From: Methylobacter sp.
Lineage (GTDB): Bacteria; Pseudomonadota; Gammaproteobacteria; Methylococcales; Methylomonadaceae
Length of the DNA: 64,000 nucleotides
NCBI GenBank assembly: GCA_026399025.1
Contig: JAPLRU010000037.1
Span: 1 to 64,000 of the forward strand
Reading direction: 5' to 3'
The translations under genes and the position numbers were made by a program. Shown here piece by piece: positions 49,712 through 58,057 of the stretch. Position 1 is the stretch's first letter. The number at the start of each line of letters is the position of its first letter. The notes below the pieces were generated by a model that saw only the letters and a list, made by a program, of their open reading frames with translations, was not told the DNA's origin and did not search any database.

Positions 49712-50247
49712 TAAAAAATCTTTTATCTCGTTGTCACGCAGCGCGTCACTGCCATTAAGTTAGGGATGGACAGTTCCTTCTCCCTCCGGGAGAAGGTTAG
49801 GATGAGGGGATCAAATAAGGCTTTTTTCCTTATTTTTATTCTCCTCACCCCAACCCTCTCCAGCAGGAGAGGGAGCTTTTTTCTTAACTTAATGGCAGTG
49901 ACGCAGCGCGTGAAAATATACAGTTAAGGCGCATTGCGCCACAAATTACAGCCATTGCGTATAAGCCGGCATCATTAAACTCAAGCGGACGCGCTCGGTA
50001 GAACATAGGTACCGTAGCGAGCACGCCAGTCCCGGAACTGCACAATTGTCGCATAATATGGCTGATAGATGGACCATAAACAACAGACTGGCGGTTTAGC
50101 AATTCATTGCCCCGCCTTTTAGTAACGACTTGCAGTAAGGTACAATAACTCAGCGTTGTGCTAAGTACATCCGGAGACAATATGAACGGCAAGCCGGTAT
50201 ACCTGCTGTCATGTTGATCAAATTTAAATCCAAACAGAGGTAAGATT
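49712..50247. other. Intergenic region upstream of mfd, repeat-bearing
   Basis: It holds a 162-base palindromic element (49743-49904) and about 340 further bases before the small secreted-protein gene. I see no trustworthy gene in the remainder. Promoters of the divergent mfd and the small protein should lie here. Confidence 0.5.
49743..49904. repeat. MITE-like element with 20-bp perfect terminal inverted repeats
   Basis: GCGTCACTGCCATTAAGTTA (49743-49762) is repeated exactly in inverse at 49885-49904. Inside are two hairpin cores (CCTTCTCCCTCCGGGAGAAGG; CTCTCCAGCAGGAGAG) and AAGG..CCTT pairing. It has no coding capacity. It sits about 30 bases before the mfd start and may carry or disturb its promoter. 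Confidence 0.82.
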
Positions 50248-50646
50248 ATGAAAAAATTGTTTCTAGCTATGGCGGTGCTGATTTCAGGGAATGCTTTCGC
50301 CGCTACCGATCATTATGTATTGCATGACGGCGATTATGTTCGTCACTTAAAAATAACTAAAATTAAAGATGATTATACCGTTAGCGCTAATGTCGATTTT
50401 GAGTCCAGCGCCCAGGAAACCAACAACGTTCACTGTTCCGAGACTATTTCCGGCAAAGCCAAAAGCACGAGTGAAAACGAATTGGTGCTGAAAAAACATT
50501 CTGAAAGCGAAGCCAGTTTTTGTGAACTGAAAGTTCAGTTGAGCCCGAACGGTGCGAAGATTGAAGAGTCGAAAGACTGCGATACCTTTACGGTAAGCAA
50601 ATGTCACTTTTCCAGCGAAGGCAAAGAACTGGTTAAAGTTAAGTAA
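50248..50646 (+). CDS. Small secreted protein, function unknown
   Basis: The protein has 132 residues. A signal peptide (MKKLFLAMAVLISGNAFA) precedes a lysine- and glutamate-rich mature domain. Four cysteines (HCSE, FCEL, DCDT, KCHF) could form two disulfides. AGAGGTAAG precedes the ATG. I do not recognise the family. It stands alone between repeats. Confidence 0.78.
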   Translation: MKKLFLAMAVLISGNAFAATDHYVLHDGDYVRHLKITKIKDDYTVSANVDFESSAQETNNVHCSETISGKAKSTSENELVLKKHSESEASFCELKVQLSPNGAKIEESKDCDTFTVSKCHFSSEGKELVKVK

Positions 50647-50670
50647 TACGGCGGTTAGTTATAGAGCCCG

Positions 50671-50822
50671 AAGTGAATAAAGCGACATCGTTCCCACGCT
50701 CCGGCGTGGGAATGCCGAAGTACCGCTCTAGCGGTACGGGACGCAGGAGCGTCCCTCACTGCGTTCCCACGCCGGAGCGCGGGAACGATAGCAGATCCTC
50801 TCCAGACTTTGTGTCGCTATAT
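50671..50822. repeat. AGCGAC-ended composite palindrome, copy A
   Basis: The outer ends are AATAAAGCGACATCG (50677-50691) and the inverse TGTCGCTATATT (50811-50822). Inside are CGTTCCCACGCTCCGGCGTGGGAA, ACCGCTCTAGCGGTA and GGGACGC..GCGTCCC stems. Most of the body recurs in inverse orientation at 62150-62255. Confidence 0.78.
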
Positions 50823-50844
50823 TAATTATGGCCCTATAAAAAGC

Positions 50845-51813
50845 TTAGCTTTTTGACGCGTAATTCAAGCAACTATAAAGAAAAAACTGCGCACCGAAAA
50901 TCAAATTAGCCATCAACAAATGAATCGGTTGAGCGACCGGCGGCATCCCCAATCGGTCGAGACTGATACCGGCAACAATGGCCGTGACCACCAAACCGGC
51001 TAAAGCTACACCGACACGCAGCAACGGGCTTTTTCTGTCGACCGCTCGGAAAATCTTCCAAGCCAGCCAAAGGTTAGTAAACAAAATAATCGAAGAAAAC
51101 GACCGGTGAATGTAAAAAATGACCGGAAAATCGTCGCGCCAGTATTGGCGGTCGATATAAGCATGATCATGAGCAATAAAATCCACCGCTTCCCTGACCT
51201 GCGTTCCCATAGCCACCTGCATCAAGGTCATGGTCATCGCCGCGATTAACACCGTTTTAAATTTGTCCGGCAGCGCCCGAATATCAAACAGGGCGATTGC
51301 ATCCCGTTGCGAGCGGGTAATCGTATAAATCAGCAAGGCCACTATAAATAAAGCCAGCAACATATGTAAGGTGATCATCAATGGCTTGAGATTGCTTGCC
51401 ACCACGGTCGAACCCAACCACCCCTGAAAACCGACCAGGAAAAACACGCTGACCGCCAAATAAAAAATACTTTTGTCGGTCTTAAGATAAATGCGTGACG
51501 ACCACGCGGTCAAAAAAATCAAAAAACCGATGGTCACGCCGATCAGGCGATTAGTGTATTCAGTCCAGGTTTTTACCGGATTAAACTGGGTATTTTCATA
51601 ACCGCGTTGCGCGTAAATCTCATGGTAATTGGCCGGTAACTGGGATTCGTCGGTAGGCGGCACCCATTGTCCGAAGCACGTCGGCCAATCGGGACAGCCC
51701 ATGCCCGAGCCGGAAGCCCTGACGATGCCGCCGACTAAAATAACAAAATAAACGGCAAAAATAGTTAGGGTGCCTAATCGGCGAAAATTGATCGCTGCTT
51801 GTGGGTTAATCAT
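50845..51813 (-). CDS. ctaA: Haem A synthase (COX15/CtaA family)
   Basis: The protein has 322 residues with about eight membrane segments. It oxidises haem O to haem A for cytochrome oxidase. LVGGIVRASGSGMGCPDWPTCFGQWVPP near the start and EYTNRLIGVTIGFLIF, TLHMLLALFIVAL and HRSFSSIILFTNLW provide the conserved haem-ligand histidines and the Cys pair typical of the family. No oxidase operon is adjacent; only a broken coxB-like remnant lies 3 kb away. Confidence 0.95.
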   Translation of the reverse strand: MINPQAAINFRRLGTLTIFAVYFVILVGGIVRASGSGMGCPDWPTCFGQWVPPTDESQLPANYHEIYAQRGYENTQFNPVKTWTEYTNRLIGVTIGFLIFLTAWSSRIYLKTDKSIFYLAVSVFFLVGFQGWLGSTVVASNLKPLMITLHMLLALFIVALLIYTITRSQRDAIALFDIRALPDKFKTVLIAAMTMTLMQVAMGTQVREAVDFIAHDHAYIDRQYWRDDFPVIFYIHRSFSSIILFTNLWLAWKIFRAVDRKSPLLRVGVALAGLVVTAIVAGISLDRLGMPPVAQPIHLLMANLIFGAQFFLYSCLNYASKS

Positions 51814-51852
51814 AGTTTTAAAGGTTTTTCCGTGGCGGTCTGTTTTATAGAG

Positions 51853-52053
51853 GCTGTAGCTAATATAACGACATTTGCTCCTTCTCCCTCAGGGACAAAT
51901 CCGCCGGGAGCGGATTTGCACTCGCCCGTAGGGTGCCGGACAGGACAGTCCGGCATGATTAGGTTGGGATGAGGGGATATAAATACCCGCTGGACGACTG
52001 CAAGGATGCAGGAGGTAGGGCAATGCAGGAGCAATTGCCGAGAGGGCTTTACG
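51853..52053. repeat. Nested repeats upstream of ctaA
   Basis: An AACGACA-start element (51867) holds a CTCCTTCTCCCTCAGGG..GGTTGGGATGAGGGG unit. That unit is split by about 70 bases containing CGCCGGGAGCGG and CCGGACAGGACAGTCCGG hairpins. The ~50-base unit ACGACTGCAAGGATGCAGG..GCAATTGCCGAG (51994-52043) follows. Three repeat families are stacked here. Confidence 0.65.
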
Positions 52054-52082
52054 TCGCCTTATCAACTGAGGTATTTATAAAT

Positions 52083-53057
52083 TCAATGGCTCAGCACTGT
52101 TATCTCGGCATTATTTTCCAGCTTAAGACGATAAGCCGGGGTATCGGCAACTTGCAGAATGACCAGCATTTTACAACCCTCTTGCCCGCTTGCCGCGCAC
52201 AGCACTTTACCTATAGTTTGCGCTGTACCGGAGCTGTCATCAATGATGTTTGAATTAGCTTCGGGAGGCGTCAAGTCCTTGCCTTCCGCAACAAACATTT
52301 CCCTTTTCGCCTTGCCCAGATAATGCGTTCGGGCAACAACTTCCTGACCGGTGTAACAGCCTTTATTGAAGCTGATCCCGCCCAATTTATCCAGATTAAG
52401 CATTTGCGGAATAAACTCTTCCGATGTTTGCGCAGTCAGCCAGGGAATACCTGAAACAATGTCGAGATAGCGCCATTGCGCCGAATTGTCAGGCTGAAAG
52501 CCCAGCTTAAGCTGTTCCGACCAAAACGCCTGAGCCTTATCGGCATCGGCAATAATCAAACAACGGCCCTGAAAATCAACCGTAATACTGTCCTGCCGGC
52601 TTGTTGCAAAACTCTGTTCAGACGTTTTTCCGGATGCTGATGCGCCATAGCTTAAGCCAATTAAACATAAGCGATCCGAACTGTCTGTTAAACTCACATT
52701 CGCCCGCAACACATACATCTGTAATTTTTTCTTGACCGGTTCCAGTAATTCTTTGGGCAAAATCATCAAGAAAGCGTCAGCGTTTTTAACCAATAAAAAA
52801 GTGGCGATCGCCCTGCCCTTAGGATTGCACATGGCGCCCAGACTGCTTTTTATATCGGTGACGTCGTTAATATTGCAGGTTATTTGTCCCTGTAAAAATT
52901 TAGCCGCATCACTTCCCGCAACGGTTAACACCGCCAGATGCGCAACGGGATAAATGCGTTGGTCAGCCTCCTGCCCGGAGGGTAAAAAAACAGCGTCGTC
53001 ATCGTTGTCGAATAGGGCGTGTTCGGCCAGCAGAAAATTTTTCCAGTTAGAGTTCAT
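52083..53057 (-). CDS. ygfZ: Folate-binding tRNA-modifying protein YgfZ
   Basis: The protein has 324 residues. The YgfZ signature is KGCYTGQEVVARTHYLGKAKR, with its conserved cysteine. It supports iron-sulfur enzymes such as MiaB, whose gene is also in this window. It diverges from a ygfX-like gene. Confidence 0.95.
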   Translation of the reverse strand: MNSNWKNFLLAEHALFDNDDDAVFLPSGQEADQRIYPVAHLAVLTVAGSDAAKFLQGQITCNINDVTDIKSSLGAMCNPKGRAIATFLLVKNADAFLMILPKELLEPVKKKLQMYVLRANVSLTDSSDRLCLIGLSYGASASGKTSEQSFATSRQDSITVDFQGRCLIIADADKAQAFWSEQLKLGFQPDNSAQWRYLDIVSGIPWLTAQTSEEFIPQMLNLDKLGGISFNKGCYTGQEVVARTHYLGKAKREMFVAEGKDLTPPEANSNIIDDSSGTAQTIGKVLCAASGQEGCKMLVILQVADTPAYRLKLENNAEITVLSH

Positions 53058-53174
53058 CGATAAAAAATTAGGGTGGATTTTAAAGTGCGCTGATTATATC
53101 GCTGTTTGTTCAAGACCAAAAACCTGAGTGATAGCCTATTACCGGCTAAAAATAACATACGGAGCGGCTCCAAC

Positions 53175-53612
53175 GTGTCCAAAAAATCCGAATCCCCACT
53201 GTTGCTGGAGCTTAAGCCCTCCGCGCAGCTAAAGCGCTTTCTTGTTGCAATCCATTTGCTTGCCTTAGGCTCAAGCATCGCCAACGCTTTACCGCTTGCC
53301 GTTAAATTAGCCCTGTCGGTAGGCATTTGCCTGCATCTTTGGTTTGCGCTCGGACGCTTAAAAACCCAACGCTACAGCATCAAGCACACTGAAACATCCG
53401 GCTGGGAAATAGCCGACGGTGATGAATTTAAATCGGTGCAAATCATGGATTCAACCGTCATCAGCGTAGTCGCGATATTTTTACATTTTAAGCACGATGC
53501 GCGCAGGCAGTCTTTGCTTATAGTAAACGACGCGCTGACAGAAGACGATTATCGGCGTTTTATCGTCAGGTTAAAAACAGCGGATAGACAAAATGAAACG
53601 CAGCACAGTTAA
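53175..53612 (+). CDS. YgfX-like inner-membrane protein
   Basis: The protein has 145 residues from GTG 53175, preferred because GGAG lies 11 bases upstream and the family starts close to LLLELKPSAQL. The frame is open from ATG 53106. LLLELKPSAQLKRFLVAIHLLALGSSIA and ALPLAVKLALSVGICLHLWFAL (two membrane helices) fit YgfX/CptA-type proteins, which usually neighbour sdhE. Here sdhE is absent and ygfZ is the divergent neighbour. Confidence 0.7.
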   Translation: MSKKSESPLLLELKPSAQLKRFLVAIHLLALGSSIANALPLAVKLALSVGICLHLWFALGRLKTQRYSIKHTETSGWEIADGDEFKSVQIMDSTVISVVAIFLHFKHDARRQSLLIVNDALTEDDYRRFIVRLKTADRQNETQHS

Positions 53613-53683
53613 ACGCCCTGCAATGATTTTTCACTATTTAGGTATTTTGCGATATACCCCTGTTTAATCGTTTAACTTAGTCT

Positions 53684-53929
53684 ATGCCCTATGTTCAACT
53701 TAAGGCTTACGCACCGGAACTTAACGTGATGACATCCGCAGAATTGACTAAGCAAGCATTCAAGCTCTACGACAACATTAGACTTCAAAGTTACAGAACA
53801 CCGATGCATTCGGGCCATAGCACGCGTTTACATTGCCTCGGACTTCGAGCGCTTTACCGCTATAAACGCCGCATGAAAGCCGAACAAAATCAAATTTTTC
53901 TGTTCCACGCTTCCCGTTGGGGATTTTAA
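53684..53929 (+). CDS. Uncertain small open frame
   Basis: The frame has 81 residues (MPYVQLKAYAPELNVMTSAEL...), basic toward the end. It has no recognised family and no good ribosome site. It fills the gap between ygfX and wrbA and may be spurious. Confidence 0.25.
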   Translation: MPYVQLKAYAPELNVMTSAELTKQAFKLYDNIRLQSYRTPMHSGHSTRLHCLGLRALYRYKRRMKAEQNQIFLFHASRWGF

Positions 53930-53992
53930 AGCCTCAAAGGCCTACAGCCACAATGATAGCGCTGCAAAATCCACTCGATGAGGAGATACAGC

Positions 53993-54598
53993 ATGGCAAA
54001 AGTTCTCGTTCTTTACTACAGCATGTACGGACACGTCGAAGCTATGGCCAATGCAGTCGCTGAAGGCGCACGTAGCGTCGAAGGCACTGAAGTGACTATC
54101 AAGCGCGTACCCGATCTGGTCCCGGAAGACGCGGCGCGCAAGGCCGGGGCCAAGCTTGATCAGGCGGCCCCGATCGCGGAGGTGGACGAATTGCCGGACT
54201 ATGACGCCATCATCTTCGGTACGCCGACCCGCTTCGGCAATATGTGCGCGCAGATGCGCAATTTTCTCGACCGGACCGGTCGACTGTGGGTGAACGGCAG
54301 TTTAATCGGTAAAGTCGCCGGCGTATTCACCTCCACAGCCACGCAACACGGCGGCCAGGAAACCACGATTACTTCGTTTCATTCGACCTTGCTGCATCAC
54401 GGCATGATCATTGTCGGAGTGCCCTACTCTTGCCTGGAGATTTTGAATATGAACGAGATCACCGGCGGCTCGCCCTATGGAGCGGGCGCGCTTGCCGGGG
54501 CCGATAACAGCCGCCCGCCTTCGGAGAATGAATTAAAAATCGCCCGTTTCCAAGGAACGCACATCGCTAAAATAACCCACAAGCAAGCCGCCCGATAA
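53993..54598 (+). CDS. wrbA: NAD(P)H:quinone oxidoreductase WrbA
   Basis: The protein has 201 residues from ATG 53993, chosen because GAGGAG lies eight bases upstream; the earlier ATG 53978 overlaps that site. It is a flavodoxin-like tetrameric enzyme using FMN. The phosphate-binding loop is [50 protein letters not shown] and [17 protein letters not shown] are diagnostic. It protects against quinone redox cycling. Confidence 0.97.
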   Translation: MAKVLVLYYSMYGHVEAMANAVAEGARSVEGTEVTIKRVPDLVPEDAARKAGAKLDQAAPIAEVDELPDYDAIIFGTPTRFGNMCAQMRNFLDRTGRLWVNGSLIGKVAGVFTSTATQHGGQETTITSFHSTLLHHGMIIVGVPYSCLEILNMNEITGGSPYGAGALAGADNSRPPSENELKIARFQGTHIAKITHKQAAR

Positions 54599-54610
54599 CC
54601 TTTTGGATAG

Positions 54611-55391
54611 GACGATGCCAAGCCCATAAACGCTGCCACATTCGAATTCAGCAATGGCACCCCTACCCATTATATTCTCGGGGCTATACCGGTCCCGCCG
54701 ATAGCCGGAGAACAAATAGCTCCGCTTAACTATTTTTTACATAGCTATGGCCCGGCCTCAACGCCTACGATGTACTTGGGCTGGGTGTTGGTCGCGCTGT
54801 TGCTGGTCATTTTCCTTATTATCGCACTGCTTCTGGTCCGGGCTATTTTCCGAGAACGTCTTGCTGAAAATGCCCTTTCAATCGAACAACAAGGCATGTT
54901 CTGGATTTATATCGGAACCGGAGTGTTCGCATTGGCGATTTACGCCTTGATTACACTGAATGCGATTTCAAAACCAACGCGCGCTCCGGCGCTGACGATC
55001 ACCGGCTACGATTGGTGGTGGAAAGTCGAGTATGAAGACGATGATCCTGCGCGCCGCTTCGTAACCGCCAACGAAATCCATATTCCGGTCGGGCAGCCGG
55101 TTCTGGTTAAATTGAAAAGCGCCGATGTTATTCCCGAAGCTGGCCTGGAGTTCGACTGTTCTTGCCGAAAACCCGACATCAATGATTCGTTTGCTATTGG
55201 AAGGCGGTAAAACCGCGCAAACAAAAGAAGGGCCTAAGCCTCAGGAAATGCCTGCGTTTGCGGAAAAATTCTCCGATGCGCAAATCGCCGAAGTGCTTAG
55301 CTTCATTCGTAATAGTTGGGGCAATTCGGCCCCGCCGGTGACGGTGCGTGAGGTATCGCTGTTGCGGCAGGCCTTACAAAAGCCGCCGTAA
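54611..55391 (+). pseudogene. Fused remnant: cytochrome oxidase subunit II-like 5' part joined to cytochrome c-like 3' part
   Basis: From 54611 a frame without a start codon reads into ATG 54770. It resembles the start of a subunit II protein: LNYFLHSYGPASTPTMYLGW, two membrane helices, and TGYDWWWKVEYEDDD followed by EIHIPVGQPVLVKLKSADVI. It then breaks, without the copper-site half. From about 55125, in another frame, LFPKLAWSSTVLAENPTSMIR and MPAFAEKFSDAQIAEVLSFIRNSWGN are typical of the C-terminal part of dehydrogenase-type cytochrome c; the CxxCH haem site is missing. A large deletion probably fused two oxidase genes. Two truncated open frames remain (54770-55210 and 55125-55391). Confidence 0.75.
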
Positions 55392-55986
55392 TGGACGAGA
55401 GGCAAAAACGTAGAGAGCGCCGTGCGCGCCTTCGCTCCCAAAGCACGCCCTACAGGGCGGTTGTCTAACAAGTGCCGGTCGGGGCATTCGCTCCGACCGT
55501 AACGTTTAACATTTTTTATCAATTGGTTGCATTGAACACTTAAACATGTGGACGGGTTAAATAACCCGTCCAGCCGCCGTTTTTCCTTAGGTTGGCGCAT
55601 ATGGGGGCAAACTCCGTCCCGCTTGGGAAAACTGGGGGGTGAAGAACTGTTGGATTAGTATCACGATGTAGCTTGAGCCTGGAGAATGCTTTACACGTTC
55701 AGTGGTCAGGAAAAAAACAAATTACGAATGAGAGATTTGCCATATCTAGGCTTTAAGTTTATTATCCGTTTCCGTTGTAGGTGTTTATACTTACTCGCGC
55801 TCGTGCTTTTATTTGACGCTACCTAAATTTAATTTAGGACGCACTAAATTCATACAACAGCATGAAATAACAATGACTTTTAATTTTAAATAATATTTAG
55901 ACATCAAAATGACGCAATGTTTTGCGTCTATTAGGACGCCTAATATTAGTTAGGCCTACATAGAGAATCCAAGCAAGGGTCATAGA
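55392..55986. other. Non-coding AT-rich stretch before the methyltransferase cassette
   Basis: About 600 bases with no credible gene. Base composition shifts to AT-rich from about 55680. Small palindromes are present (CCTAAATTTAATTTAGG near 55822; GACGCAATGTTTTGCGTC near 55912). GTTAGGC at 55949-55955 is a possible cassette boundary, preceded at 55938 by GCCTAAT. Confidence 0.5.
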
Positions 55987-56703
55987 ATGAACCAGTTAAT
56001 AAAAATGAATCCCGAAACATACGCCAAACATTGGTCTGATGAAGCTACTCGATTTGATGAGCAAAACCTATATGTCGAATTAGCTAGAATCTCGCCAAAG
56101 GATCGCGTTCTTGAACTTGGCTGCGGGAATGGATTAGGGACAAAGCAACTAGCTTCTGACCGTGAGGTTCTCGTAATCGATAACAATCGCTTTCTGTTAC
56201 AGAAGGCAAAGGAAAACAATTTAAGCAATCCGAACATCACATTCATGGAGGCAGACATATTTGCGCTCTCTGCAGAGCACATCAAGCGGATTCTGGATTT
56301 TTCACCGCAAGGTATTATCGCGTGGCTGATGGGCTCGGATCCAGACACAGTTGAGAGTCGAACTCCGACAAACACAGCGCTTTCGGAGCGCCCTAAGCTC
56401 TACCGAGAAGCTGTTGAGGATCTACTCGTTCTTGAGCCTCTGTGCACGCCTAGCGTTAAATGGATTCACTTAGCAAATCGGGGCGGAATTGACGCGAAAG
56501 CGTCTGATCAAGAAATTTACGACGCTACTGTACAAGACTATGAGAGCCATATGCTTTCGAAATCTGACTTCAGAGTATCTGATGTCAAGATCATTGATTG
56601 GAACCAGGATTCAGGCGGCTTTATGTACGTATCCGCAGCCAATCATAACTTTCAAGCGTCAAGCGTCCGAAGTTGCGTATTTTCAATCTTGGCAACTAGA
56701 TGA
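55987..56703 (+). CDS. SAM-dependent class I methyltransferase, probable integron cassette gene
   Basis: The protein has 238 residues. Motif I (VLELGCGNGLGTKQL) and the acidic end of the next strand (VLVIDNNRFLL), then ITFMEADIFAL, fit a Rossmann methyltransferase. The substrate is not predictable. The stop lies 12 bases before an attC-like site and the start lies 31 bases after a GTTAGGC, the compact layout of a gene cassette. AT-rich codon use and a lack of operon partners support horizontal transfer. Confidence 0.85.
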   Translation: MNQLIKMNPETYAKHWSDEATRFDEQNLYVELARISPKDRVLELGCGNGLGTKQLASDREVLVIDNNRFLLQKAKENNLSNPNITFMEADIFALSAEHIKRILDFSPQGIIAWLMGSDPDTVESRTPTNTALSERPKLYREAVEDLLVLEPLCTPSVKWIHLANRGGIDAKASDQEIYDATVQDYESHMLSKSDFRVSDVKIIDWNQDSGGFMYVSAANHNFQASSVRSCVFSILATR

Positions 56704-56715
56704 AATTACCGTTGG

Positions 56716-56773
56716 GCCTAACCTTGCATTCGAGAGGGACTGGCTACGCCAGCCCCTCAATTTAACGTTAGGC
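56716..56773 (+). other. Integron attC-like recombination site 1
   Basis: GCCTAAC (56716-56722) and GTTAGGC (56767-56773) are inverse core sites 58 bases apart end to end. Between them GAGGGACTGGC and GCCAGCCCCTC form a stem with one mismatch around a short loop. Length, imperfect dyad and G/TTAGGC polarity match attC of gammaproteobacterial integrons. The polarity agrees with plus-strand cassette genes. Confidence 0.78.
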
Positions 56774-56857
56774 GTGTCAACTTTACGTTTGGCTCGCTAA
56801 ATTTATCAAGTTAATGTTTATCATCCTTTTTCCATCTGTCGATAATAAGGTAATACA

Positions 56858-57982
56858 ATGAAATTACGTTTTATATCTGCTTCAAAAGCTGCTTTGTTAT
56901 GCACCGCTCTTTTTACTGCTTCAGCTATGGCTGCGCCACCAGCCCCTACTCCTAATAAGCCTGACAGCGGAGGAACTTATAGTCCTTCTACTAATTACTT
57001 TTCTTGGTCTGCTTCTGGTGCGAATAACTCAAGAATAGTTATTAGTAGCGAACAAAACACTAGTAATAGTAACTTTTACGATTTAAATGGATCAAGCTAC
57101 TGCACTGATTCAGCTAATTGTTTTACTACTACGACTGGAGCCGCAACCTATTATAATGGAAACGTGCCTTTAGGCGGCCCTTTATGGTGGAAAGTACGCG
57201 TTAATACAGCGTCAGGAGCTAGTAACTTCTCGACTCCAAGACAAGTTAATATCAATCCCTGCACGATGTCAGGTGTACCAAAATATTCAAAGCAGAAAAT
57301 TGGGAATACTTATGTATTTCAAATTAACCTTTGTAGTGGCGCAGATTTAAGGGCATTCACTGAACCTAAAACAAAAACTGGCAATTATTGCAACATGCCT
57401 GATGTTCCAACTTTCCCAGCTAGAACAGTTCAAAGTTTTATAAATAACAATTCAGTATTGAATAGCGCAAATTTAGTTATTTCTGGTTCATTTCACAACG
57501 ATGGCGGCATACCGTCTTTTCCGCAGCTTATTGATGGTGTAATGAGAACTGTAGGGGGAGATTCTTGCTCAGCGTTTCCTAAACGAAATTTGATTATCAA
57601 TCATACTCAACGCCGTGCCATCATTTCGGATTTTGTTTCAATAAATGACATTAAAGCACGGGAAAACCAATCTGACAAATATACCATCATAACTGGACAT
57701 ACTCCGAGCGTGGATAAAAATGCTGGGGGTTATGTAGGAAGAAATATTGCTTGTGTAACTAATTCATATAACAGTGGATACGGAACAGTCATATTTGCAA
57801 TATCTTCTAGCGCTAGACGTGATGACATAGTTAATTTATTAAAAAACACCTATAAATGTGAAGACACTCGCATTATACAGTTCGATGGTAGCACAGTGGC
57901 TCAAGTGTCTGAAAAAATCTACAATTGGTCTCATCTAATAACTACCACTAGAGCAATGCCTCAAGTGTTTTATGTAAAATAA
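56858..57982 (+). CDS. Secreted phosphodiester-glycosidase-like (NAGPA/DUF2233) protein
   Basis: The protein has 374 residues. A signal peptide (AALLCTALFTASAMA) and a fibronectin-III-like N-terminal domain come first (PPAPTPNKPDSGGTYSPSTN ... LWWKVRV). The C-terminal domain (about 165-374) has NLVISGSFHNDGGIPSFPQLIDGVMR, RRAIISDFVSINDI and RIIQFDGSTVAQVSEKIYNW ... MPQVFYVK. This order recalls the NAGPA fold (N-FF, RTAIG, LDGGGS, P-VIVV). The central glycines of the final motif are replaced (DGSTVAQ), so activity is uncertain. It lies between attC-like sites and is AT-rich, so it is probably cassette-borne. Confidence 0.65.
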   Translation: MKLRFISASKAALLCTALFTASAMAAPPAPTPNKPDSGGTYSPSTNYFSWSASGANNSRIVISSEQNTSNSNFYDLNGSSYCTDSANCFTTTTGAATYYNGNVPLGGPLWWKVRVNTASGASNFSTPRQVNINPCTMSGVPKYSKQKIGNTYVFQINLCSGADLRAFTEPKTKTGNYCNMPDVPTFPARTVQSFINNNSVLNSANLVISGSFHNDGGIPSFPQLIDGVMRTVGGDSCSAFPKRNLIINHTQRRAIISDFVSINDIKARENQSDKYTIITGHTPSVDKNAGGYVGRNIACVTNSYNSGYGTVIFAISSSARRDDIVNLLKNTYKCEDTRIIQFDGSTVAQVSEKIYNWSHLITTTRAMPQVFYVK

Positions 57983-57999
57983 AATATTAGCTACTTGTT

Positions 58000-58034
58000 A
58001 ATTGAGTGAAAAGGAAGTTACTCAATTATTTTTT
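58000..58034 (+). terminator. Rho-independent terminator after the NAGPA-like gene
   Basis: AATTGAGT (58000-58007) pairs with ACTCAATT (58020-58027) and is followed by ATTTTTT. It lies 18 bases after the stop and just before the next gene, so the two genes may be partly uncoupled. Confidence 0.75.
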
Positions 58035-58057
58035 AATCTTTTCTTTGATATTTAGTA

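Noticed and set aside
49884-50192. A 102-codon minus-strand frame upstream of mfd
   Set aside because: It ends inside the palindromic element's arm and has no supporting features.
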